Source: Neolewinella persica DSM 23188 (lineage in GTDB: Bacteria; Bacteroidota; Bacteroidia; Chitinophagales; Saprospiraceae). From it: a stretch of 64,000 nucleotides of DNA. The notes below the pieces were generated by a model, which saw only the letters and a list, made by a program, of their open reading frames with translations, was not told where the DNA came from and did no database searches. Shown here piece after piece: positions 16,076 to 22,407 of the stretch. Positions within the stretch are counted from its first letter, which is position 1, and the number at the start of each line of letters is the position of its first letter. The stretch lies in contig NZ_KB890428.1 in the NCBI RefSeq assembly GCF_000373105.1, positions 1 to 64,000 of the forward strand. Reading direction: 5' to 3'. The position numbers and the translations under genes are program-made.

Positions 16076-17155
16076 TTATTTCGTTTGGTAGACGACGGTG
16101 CTGGTGTCGAGCCCACTAATGATCTCCGTAAAGCGAAGGTCCGAGATGCCGGTCTCGACCCGACGGTTGCCATCCGGGGTGCTCACGAGCTTGTCTGGCC
16201 CGATAAGTTCCGTTGGCAGCGTCAGCACATTTTCCCGCCGCGAAATAATGATGTTGGCCTCGCCACTGAGCCCGTCGTAGAGGCGAGCGGGCGGAGAGGT
16301 GAAAACAGCTTCGGCGGTGAAGGTCTGCGACCGGCTGTCTTTGTGGGGAAGGATGCGGGTGACTTTGGCGTCGAAGGGCTGATCCCGGTAAGCATCGAGA
16401 ATTACGACCACCTTTTGTCCTTCATGCACGCGCGCGATGTCTACTTCGTCGATAAGCAATTCGATAACGAATTCATTTGTGCTGCCAATTCGAGCGACGG
16501 CTGTTTGCGTGGTGACGGACTCTCCCACTTCTTTCAGCACCTCGTAAATGGTGCCGGCGATCTCCGCTCGGGTAACGTACTCGCCAGCCCGCTGTCCGCT
16601 GATTTCTAATGCCGTACTGGCCAGGTCAACCTGATTCGCCAGCTCCCGACGGGTCCGGGCGTAAGCCCGTTGTAGTTCTCTGACCGTATTTTTGGCGGTG
16701 CGGAACTTCAACTCCATTGTTTCGAAGGCCTGCTTCGAGCCGATGTTCTGACGCCAAAGGCGGGACTGCCGCTCATAATTAATGGAGTCATTCACCAGGC
16801 CCAGTTTAGCGGTCATCAGGCGTTCTTCCATCTCTTGCAAAATGGCAGCCTCCCCCTGGTAACTATCCAGGGCGCTGATGTACAGTTGCCGGGCCTTCTT
16901 CCTTTCCAATTCCGCCTGCTGACTGCCGATGCGGAAAAGCTCGTCGCCCATATCAACAACGGCACCCTCTTCAAGGTGGCTACGGTCAATAATACCGTTT
17001 ACGGGGGAGTAAACCGTGTACGATTCCTTCGGCACAACCGTCGCGGTACCGTACACCGCTTCGGTGATGGTGGTGAGGCTGGGCCTGATGCCGGGCTCCG
17101 TTTTTGTGCAACTGCCAAGGGAAATAATTAGTAGCAGTAAAGGGAATAGCTTCAT
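16076..17155 (-). CDS. Periplasmic adaptor (HlyD/MacA-type) lipoprotein
   Basis: 359 aa. The N-terminus MKLFPLLLLIISLGSC is a lipoprotein signal with lipobox LGSC. A biotinyl-lipoyl-like half (SPVNGIIDRSHLEEGAVVDMG) is split by an alpha-hairpin of about residues 80-180 rich in charged residues. It then resumes (AEIAGTIYEVLKEVGESV) and is followed by the beta-barrel (EGQKVVVILDAYRDQPFDAKVTRI) and membrane-proximal domain (LTLPTELIG). It bridges an inner-membrane ABC permease to an outer-membrane channel. First gene of the adaptor-permease-ATPase operon; the SDR gene upstream ends 14 bp away and may also belong to the same transcript. Confidence 0.9.
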   Translation of the reverse strand: MKLFPLLLLIISLGSCTKTEPGIRPSLTTITEAVYGTATVVPKESYTVYSPVNGIIDRSHLEEGAVVDMGDELFRIGSQQAELERKKARQLYISALDSYQGEAAILQEMEERLMTAKLGLVNDSINYERQSRLWRQNIGSKQAFETMELKFRTAKNTVRELQRAYARTRRELANQVDLASTALEISGQRAGEYVTRAEIAGTIYEVLKEVGESVTTQTAVARIGSTNEFVIELLIDEVDIARVHEGQKVVVILDAYRDQPFDAKVTRILPHKDSRSQTFTAEAVFTSPPARLYDGLSGEANIIISRRENVLTLPTELIGPDKLVSTPDGNRRVETGISDLRFTEIISGLDTSTVVYQTK

Positions 17156-17169
17156 TGGTTGGTGGAGGT

Positions 17170-17931
17170 TTATCCTACGATCATCCCCCCGTCAATAACG
17201 TGGGTATTACCGGTAATGTACTTGCTTTCATCGCAACTCAGAAACAGGACCAAGTCAGCTACTTCTTCGGCGAGCGCATAGCGACCAAAGGGGATTTGTG
17301 CCAGGAAGCCATCCTTGGCCTGGTCCGGCGCTTCCGCGCTGAGTTGCCGTTCGATGTGTCGCATCATCTGGGTTTCCACCGGACCGGGATGGACGCTGTT
17401 CACCCGGATCTTTCGGTCGGAATTCTCCAGCGCGGCTACGCGCATGATACCTACTTCAGCGTGTTTGCTGGCGACGTAGGCGCCAAGACCAGCAAATCCC
17501 TGCAGGCCGGCGACCGAGGAGGTGATAACCATGCTTCCGCCGTCCCGCATTTTGGGCAGGACGTACTGGCAGCCCAGCCATACTCCTTTGATGTTGACGG
17601 CCATAATGCGGTCGAATTCGTCTTCCGGGTAGGTGGCTATCGGGCTCACCGTACCTTCGATTCCCGCATTGTTGAAGAAAACATCGATACCGCCAAAAGC
17701 GGACAGCGTGGCAGCGACGTACTTTTCTACTTCAGTCCTTTGAGAAACATCCGCCTGGCAATGTTGCAGGTTTGCCGTAGCCATTTCTGCCACTGCTTGT
17801 TTAAGCGCAGATGCGTCTTTATCGACGATCATGACTTTAGCCCCTTCTCGAAGAAACAACTTCGCAGTGGCAAGTCCAATACCATTTGCCCCTCCGGTTA
17901 TGATGGCGACTTTATCCTTTAGTCGTTGCAT
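17170..17931 (-). CDS. Short-chain dehydrogenase/reductase (SDR)
   Basis: 253 aa, classical SDR. Cofactor motif TGGANGIG (13-20), NNAG near residue 88, catalytic Ser in ITSSVAG, and Tyr/Lys in AYVASKHAE are all present. The aspartate at the end of beta2 (MIVDKD) points to NAD(H) preference. The C-terminal IDGGMIVG end is typical. Substrate cannot be assigned. It has the best promoter in the block: TAATTTTG on the minus strand (17969-17962), exactly 28 bp from the operator at 17993. It lies 14 bp ahead of the MacA-like gene, so the exporter may be read from this promoter. Confidence 0.92.
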   Translation of the reverse strand: MQRLKDKVAIITGGANGIGLATAKLFLREGAKVMIVDKDASALKQAVAEMATANLQHCQADVSQRTEVEKYVAATLSAFGGIDVFFNNAGIEGTVSPIATYPEDEFDRIMAVNIKGVWLGCQYVLPKMRDGGSMVITSSVAGLQGFAGLGAYVASKHAEVGIMRVAALENSDRKIRVNSVHPGPVETQMMRHIERQLSAEAPDQAKDGFLAQIPFGRYALAEEVADLVLFLSCDESKYITGNTHVIDGGMIVG

Positions 17932-17961
17932 GGCTATAAATTTTAAGGTTATTTAGCAAGA

Positions 17962-17969
17962 CAAAATTA
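17962..17969 (-). promoter_or_regulatory. -7 promoter element of the SDR (and possibly exporter) operon
   Basis: Reads TAATTTTG on the minus strand, a full match to TAnnTTTG. TTTG starts 28 bp from the operator edge at 17993; the SDR start codon follows about 30 nt later. Confidence 0.65.
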
Positions 17970-17992
17970 TCCCTGGTCGCTACTTCCGGTAT

Positions 17993-18026
17993 TGATAAAA
18001 GTCAGTGGGAGGATTGATTGCAATCA
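17993..18026. promoter_or_regulatory. Composite CRP/FNR-type operator between SDR and cupin genes
   Basis: TGATaaaaGTCA (17993-18004) and perfect TGATtgcaATCA (18015-18026), 10 bp apart. Symmetric promoters: TAATTTTG leftward (28 bp) and TAATTTCA rightward (18050-18057, its TTTG position also 28 bp). Likely bidirectional. Confidence 0.72.
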
Positions 18027-18077
18027 GTTGAAATCAGCCCTTGAAGCGCTAATTTCAAGCCAGAAAACAATCTTGAA

Positions 18078-18401
18078 ATGGACAATCAATCAGCTTATCC
18101 CACGGGCACTATTAAAAGCGTATTGCGGAAAATGAAGCAATCTTCAGGCCCCGTAACCGAAGAATTGCATGCCGTCGACGGTCTTTCTGTCATGGTGATT
18201 GGCCTTAACAGAGGGGAGCTTCTTGCTGATCACACAACCGACGTAAAAACCAGATTGATTGTACTTGACGGCTGTGTGCTCTACAATGATCCCATAGATA
18301 CGTTTCCGCTTTTTGATTATGATGAACATGAAATCCCCATCGGGGTAGTTCATTCTCTAACGGCTAATCGAAAAAGTATTTGTTTGCTGATCAAGGGATA
18401 G
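18078..18401 (+). CDS. Small cupin-fold protein
   Basis: 107 aa. The pattern GLNRGELLADHTTDVKTRLI followed by LDGCVLYNDP, DYDEHEIPIGVVHSLTANRK fits a single-domain cupin: a half-motif with His at the first metal position and a second His in VVHSL. The usual EGxxxF glycine-rich strand is degenerate, so metal binding is uncertain. Small stand-alone cupins of this size often serve as ligand or metal sensors or as isomerases. It is divergent from the SDR and shares its operator. It ends 22 bp before the converging KilA-N gene. Confidence 0.65.
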   Translation: MDNQSAYPTGTIKSVLRKMKQSSGPVTEELHAVDGLSVMVIGLNRGELLADHTTDVKTRLIVLDGCVLYNDPIDTFPLFDYDEHEIPIGVVHSLTANRKSICLLIKG

Positions 18402-18423
18402 ACGATGAGTTCGCCGGACTTCG

Positions 18424-19110
18424 TCATCCCTCTCCAAGAATAGTATGCCTAAGGATATCTTTATGGTAGCTATTTATTTTACCGTACCGGGCATCATGCA
18501 CTGTCCCTACAGCCATCCCCCGTTGATTACTTTCCCGTTTAGCTGCAATACCCCATTTTTTTGCTGATTCCAGTGGACAATCTACCTGATGTAAATGGCA
18601 GAATCCGGCAACGGTAAAGTAATCTTCTCCTGCACTAACCTGCTTTGCCTCGAGCTTCCGTAACCGCTCGTTTATCTGCTCCTTCTCCATCTCCGTAGCC
18701 GCTAATCTATCCTCCAACTGGCGAAGATGGTAATGATAGTCATCTTGTTGCCCAGAAAGCTCCGTTTGCCCTTTGGTCAGAAGTTCATGTATTCGCTCAT
18801 ATATCCATACTTCAAAATCGGGAGCCAACCATGCGGCAAATTTCAGCGCAAGTGGTTCGTTTACCCAGGTTCCTCTAAGCGCGGTATCTCCATGCCGTAC
18901 TATTCGTAACACCTCCTTGCTATTCCCTTTGGTTTCTTGACTATGGCGGAGAGCAAAGAGAAATTCCTGAGTTCCTTTGTTGCGTAAAAAGTCCGCTGGG
19001 CGTTTTCCGAAGGGCTTGGCCATCTCGGTTGCGTTAACCATCTTTTGCCCATCGATTAATTCGATTGTCACGATCTTTCCATCGTAATTGAATTTTCTAA
19101 TGTCCTTCAT
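18424..19110 (-). CDS. KilA-N domain protein
   Basis: 228 aa. Residues about 5-115 form a KilA-N domain (VNATEMAKPFGKRPADFLRN; TWVNEPLALKFAAWLAPDFE, IYERIHELL), a DNA-binding module found in phage and large-virus proteins and in some host genes. A coiled coil (about 125-155, LEDRLAATEMEKEQINERLR) precedes a C-terminal region (EDYFTVAGFCHLHQV...) that looks like a second small DNA-binding or antirepressor domain. No phage structural or integration genes surround it, so it is probably a solitary acquired regulator. It sits between the cupin and phosphotransferase genes with 141 bp of plain spacer upstream. Confidence 0.82.
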   Translation of the reverse strand: MKDIRKFNYDGKIVTIELIDGQKMVNATEMAKPFGKRPADFLRNKGTQEFLFALRHSQETKGNSKEVLRIVRHGDTALRGTWVNEPLALKFAAWLAPDFEVWIYERIHELLTKGQTELSGQQDDYHYHLRQLEDRLAATEMEKEQINERLRKLEAKQVSAGEDYFTVAGFCHLHQVDCPLESAKKWGIAAKRESNQRGMAVGTVHDARYGKINSYHKDILRHTILGEG

Positions 19111-19251
19111 GGCTGATTTTTGTTTAGCGTTAATAATTTTTATTATTCTATTCTCGCGCGGAGTGGCCGAGAAGCGGAGTGGCGCAGAAAAAACAGTGGC
19201 TTCATGAAAATGTCCAGTAGTATGGGATTGGGTATAGTTTTACCCCTTTTA

Positions 19252-20280
19252 TTAATTTGATGTTTCTTGATCGTATTCTTTTAATATTTCAACGTATTTA
19301 TGGTATAATTCATAGTGACGATTAAGCTGGTCTAGCAGAGTATCCGCGTGCGCTTCAATAGGTAAATTATCTATTTTGATCGCCGTTACTTTCAGACGGA
19401 CGTTTGCACGATAGCACTTGTAAAAATTGAATAGCCGCTCGTCCTCTTTCGTTACCATCGTGCGGTTTCCAGCCTGATAGCTGGTCGCGAAGCGTTGCGC
19501 CAGATCAGGTCGTCCGAAGGCTTCCAGGTCAACGCACAGAAAAGCAACCTCATCCAATACGTCAACTTTTCGAAAATCATCGTTGAATTCGATACAATCA
19601 AAAATAATCGGTTTGTCGTTTTCCAGAAAAATATTGCCTGCGTGCAGGTCTCCGTGTCCATCTACAGTAAAACCTAATATTCGCCGATAGTGGAATCTTT
19701 GATGGTGCCGACGCAGGAAGGACCTGGCTACTTTCAGGCTGTCCATAATTTCATCCATTTTACTTGTCCCAATGTGCCGCGTTAGTTCCTCCGAATAGTT
19801 GGCGATGTCACTAAAATCGTCCAGTGCTTTTATCGGGTTGAACAACGCTTTATCTGGTATAGAATCTTGATGAAATGCGGACAGTTTGTCAGCAATTGAG
19901 TCCATATGTTCTGGTTGGACCCTTTCATCTTTTAGCATCCTGGTCATTTCCCAATTGTGGGCAACTCGCTTCATTTTGATGGCAAAATCGATGGAGTCGA
20001 ACTGGTAGGCCCCAAATTCAAGCCCGCCTTCAGTTGCGTTTATAGCCACTACATCCTCGTATAGATCAGGGGCTAGCCGACGGTTAAGCATTAGCTCCCG
20101 TTCACAATAGAATTTTCGTTTAGCCAGCGTGGAAAAATCCAGAAAAGAGAAGAGTACGTCTTTCTTCATTTTATACACATTACCCGACGTCAAAAGCAGC
20201 CAGGAAATATGCGTTTCAATGAGCTCGGCGTCCTGCAGCAACGGATTATTCAGCAGTAATTCAATTTGTTGTTGGTTCAT
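19252..20280 (-). CDS. Aminoglycoside-phosphotransferase-fold kinase (COG2187-like)
   Basis: 342 aa. The catalytic loop DGHGDLHAGNIFLEN with the metal segment PIIFDCIEFND identifies the APH/choline kinase fold, and the N-terminal EQIELLLNNPLLQDAELIETHISWLLLT is typical of the COG2187 group. In many bacteria this group is fused to an AAA kinase domain as a bifunctional protein of about 500 residues. Here the ATP-binding part is a separate gene that overlaps its start by 20 bp. Substrate unknown; drug resistance is not implied. Second gene of the operon driven from about 20827. Confidence 0.82.
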   Translation of the reverse strand: MNQQQIELLLNNPLLQDAELIETHISWLLLTSGNVYKMKKDVLFSFLDFSTLAKRKFYCERELMLNRRLAPDLYEDVVAINATEGGLEFGAYQFDSIDFAIKMKRVAHNWEMTRMLKDERVQPEHMDSIADKLSAFHQDSIPDKALFNPIKALDDFSDIANYSEELTRHIGTSKMDEIMDSLKVARSFLRRHHQRFHYRRILGFTVDGHGDLHAGNIFLENDKPIIFDCIEFNDDFRKVDVLDEVAFLCVDLEAFGRPDLAQRFATSYQAGNRTMVTKEDERLFNFYKCYRANVRLKVTAIKIDNLPIEAHADTLLDQLNRHYELYHKYVEILKEYDQETSN

Positions 20281-20779
20281 GATTGATGAATTTTGCAGCC
20301 GTATCCACCAACGTTTCGAGCGAAGCCGTGTCGGTTTTTAAGTTCAGGTGATCCCCGCTTAAAGGCTCATAAAGCTTTTTGATCTTATTATACACGGACA
20401 TATCGGCTTCACTATATTGACGTTGTTTAGAAACTCGTTCTTTTATGGTTGCTTCCCCGGTTTGTAGTTCAATCCATTTGATGGGGCACTCCAGTCGTTG
20501 GGCTAAATCGGTATAAGCCTGGCGTAAATCTTTCAGATAGAGGGTTGCGTCTACGATTACGGTCGAACCGGCCTTCAGGAAGCCTTCGGTGCGTTCTTCC
20601 AGTTTTCTGTAGACCTTCGCTTTGTCTTCTGGTGAATACTTACCACGTAGCCCTATTTCCGCGCGGATAACGTCACTGTTCAAATGTTTTGCTCCCAGGT
20701 GAAGGGCCAATGCACGCGAAAAAGTAGATTTCCCCGTTCCCGGTAATCCGACTACCATAACTAATGCAGGAGCGACCAT
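20261..20779 (-). CDS. P-loop kinase (AAA/COG0645-like), partner of the APH-fold gene
   Basis: 172 aa. Walker A GLPGTGKSTFSRALA (11-25) is followed by LNSDVIRAEIGLRG and a polynucleotide-kinase-like body (TVIVDATYLKDLRQ style, seen here as STVIVDATLYLKDLRQ). Equivalent to the ATPase half of bifunctional COG2187/COG0645 proteins, but encoded separately and in the opposite order, with a 20-bp overlap. That suggests a fission or a re-ordered pair with translational coupling. Promoter GATCTTTA (minus, 20831-20824) is 28 bp from the operator at 20855. Confidence 0.8.
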   Translation of the reverse strand: MVAPALVMVVGLPGTGKSTFSRALALHLGAKHLNSDVIRAEIGLRGKYSPEDKAKVYRKLEERTEGFLKAGSTVIVDATLYLKDLRQAYTDLAQRLECPIKWIELQTGEATIKERVSKQRQYSEADMSVYNKIKKLYEPLSGDHLNLKTDTASLETLVDTAAKFINHEPTTN

Positions 20780-20854
20780 AATCAGGTGTTTTAAGGGTAA
20801 GGTAATGAGCTGTTTTTCCTTCTTAAAGATCGGAGGCTGTGGCTCATCAACGGC

Positions 20855-20888
20855 TGATGTAAATCAACTTTGGGGTTAATCTTTATCA
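20855..20888. promoter_or_regulatory. Composite CRP/FNR-type operator for the kinase pair
   Basis: Perfect TGATgtaaATCA (20855-20866) and TAATctttATCA (20877-20888, one mismatch), 10 bp apart. A -7-like GATCTTTA lies 28 bp to the left, toward the kinase genes; nothing fits on the right. Confidence 0.6.
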
Positions 20889-20898
20889 TTGATAAGTA

Positions 20899-20918
20899 GG
20901 GCGGGGCCGCAGGTGCAA
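20899..20918 (+). repeat. Dispersed intergenic repeat A, single unit
   Basis: GGGCGGGGCCGCAGGTGCAA, an exact consensus copy, lying between the two divergent operator pairs and only 3 bp from the one at 20922. Confidence 0.75.
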
Positions 20919-20921
20919 TAC

Positions 20922-20955
20922 TGAGTTAACTCATCACTGGCATTGATAACAATCA
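20922..20955. promoter_or_regulatory. Composite CRP/FNR-type operator for USP-5
   Basis: TGAGttaaCTCA (20922-20933) and TGATaacaATCA (20944-20955), both perfect palindromes, 10 bp apart. The position 28 bp to the right holds CACCTTGT (20979-20986), a weak -7 match. The USP-5 start codon is at 21009. Confidence 0.65.
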
Positions 20956-21008
20956 TGGGAATGGTCCTGTATTTTCCGCACCTTGTTCCCGGTTAAAATC
21001 CTTTGTCT

Positions 21009-21878
21009 ATGAATGCCGTAAAAAAAATCCTCGTCCCCGTGGACTTCAGTGACTTGGCCGCAGCGTCCTACCACTACGCGCTCCATCTCGCTGATGAACT
21101 CTCCGCTGCCATTCATCTTCTATACAGCAAGCCTTCCGTAAGGGGAGCAACCACTCATCCTGAAATATTTCAAGAGATGAATGGGGAATTATTTCGGAGG
21201 GCAGAAGAAAGGCTGGAATTGTTTCGGGAGGAGGGGATAGCAGTTACAAGAGCTGATCTGAAGAATTTGCCCACCGTTACGCGGGCAGTTAGTATTTTAA
21301 ACTTCAAGGACAGCATCAGGCAAGAAAGCGAGGAACACAAGGTTGATCTTATCCTGATCGGTACTCACGGTATACATGATAATTGGGACCGACTGTTCGG
21401 GACGAACGCGGCGTCTTTAGTTGGGAAAATTGAGACACCGATACTGATAATTCCAAATGGGGCGGAATTCCAGCCGTTCAAATCAATCTGCTTCGCCACC
21501 GATTTTGGCGACCACGACATTAAGAAAGCAACGTACCTGCATAAGGTGTTCTATCCTTTTTTGCCCCGGATGTATTTTCTACACGTGCAAAACCCGGGAG
21601 CGCCCGAACCACCGGAAGGCATCGATTTTTTTCGGCATGCGTATGAGCGACCCCGGCAAGTTATGGAAGCAACCTTCACTGTAGTCAATAACGAGGACGT
21701 TACTGACGGAATATTCGGGTATCTTCAAACCCAACCCCACGACTTACTGGTCATGGTAAAGCCCAATAGAGGATGGTGGAGCCGTCTTTTGTCCCACAGT
21801 GAAACCAGGGAGACTGCTGGCATAACTAATATCCCGTTGTTAATTCTGGGAGAGCGTGACTGGGAGATTCAGGATTAG
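21009..21878 (+). CDS. Universal stress protein, two UspA domains (USP-5)
   Basis: 289 aa from the ATG at 21009 (an in-frame TTG lies 6 bp upstream). Domain 1 starts KKILVPVDFSDLAAASYHYAL and carries GTHG-x9-GTNAASL, an exact ATP-binding motif; it ends TPILIIPNG. Domain 2 (about 155-289) ends LLVMVKPNRGWWSRLLSHSE, close in style to USP-2 (HRPRHSWMSRLFGKSN), so USP-2 and USP-5 look like a paralogous pair. Followed 51 bp later by an OsmC gene with no dyad between, suggesting a two-gene operon. Confidence 0.93.
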   Translation: MNAVKKILVPVDFSDLAAASYHYALHLADELSAAIHLLYSKPSVRGATTHPEIFQEMNGELFRRAEERLELFREEGIAVTRADLKNLPTVTRAVSILNFKDSIRQESEEHKVDLILIGTHGIHDNWDRLFGTNAASLVGKIETPILIIPNGAEFQPFKSICFATDFGDHDIKKATYLHKVFYPFLPRMYFLHVQNPGAPEPPEGIDFFRHAYERPRQVMEATFTVVNNEDVTDGIFGYLQTQPHDLLVMVKPNRGWWSRLLSHSETRETAGITNIPLLILGERDWEIQD

Positions 21879-21929
21879 CGGTCTGCCTCAGCTCAATTTT
21901 CATCCAAGTCCGAAGCAAAAAATAGATTT

Positions 21930-22328
21930 ATGCAGTACCTCCTTTCGGGAAACATCAACCCAAACCGGGAAGCAACTTTTACCATTAAGAAGAGAGAAAT
22001 AGTGTTTGGTGTCCGTAGTGACCAGGACGAGCTTCCAAATCCCGCTGAACTTTTACTAGGTGCTTTCGCGGCCTGTTGCCTGAAGAATGTCCAGCGTTTT
22101 TCTGAGCTTCTTGGCTTTGATTATACCGACGCAAGCATTGAAGTTATCGGTGAGCGACAGGAAAAGCCGACAAAAATAGTGGCCATTCGATACGTTATTA
22201 AGCTCAACAGTGTGGACGAAAAGCTGAACCTGAAGCTACTGCACAAAAACCTGCAAAAATTCGGAACGATCTATAATACGCTCAAAGATGTCTGTGATGT
22301 TTCCGGAGAACTTGTGTTATCGTCATGA
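21930..22328 (+). CDS. OsmC-family peroxiredoxin-like protein
   Basis: 132 aa, OsmC/Ohr fold. The first redox cysteine is in GAFAACCLKNVQRF and the second near the C-terminus in DVCDVSGEL. PNPAELLLGAFAACC is the family hallmark. Members reduce organic hydroperoxides with dihydrolipoyl or other dithiol donors. Cytoplasmic dimer by homology. The YhfA/OsmC-like subgroup is more likely than Ohr, but the distinction is not certain from sequence. Co-transcribed with USP-5, adding an oxidative-stress arm to the cluster. Confidence 0.87.
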   Translation: MQYLLSGNINPNREATFTIKKREIVFGVRSDQDELPNPAELLLGAFAACCLKNVQRFSELLGFDYTDASIEVIGERQEKPTKIVAIRYVIKLNSVDEKLNLKLLHKNLQKFGTIYNTLKDVCDVSGELVLSS

Positions 22329-22350
22329 GGACTGCTCTAAAATCGTTTTA

Positions 22351-22370
22351 TTGCACCTGCGGCCCCGCCC
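22351..22370 (-). repeat. Dispersed intergenic repeat A, single inverted unit
   Basis: TTGCACCTGCGGCCCCGCCC, an exact inverse consensus copy, 23 bp after the OsmC stop codon. Confidence 0.75.
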
Positions 22371-22407
22371 ATTTTCTCTTCCTTTGAGTTCCGAACAATA
22401 AACAGAC

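Noticed and set aside
17155-17922. 255-codon plus-strand ORF opposite the SDR gene
   Set aside because: It is the antisense shadow of a well-conserved SDR.
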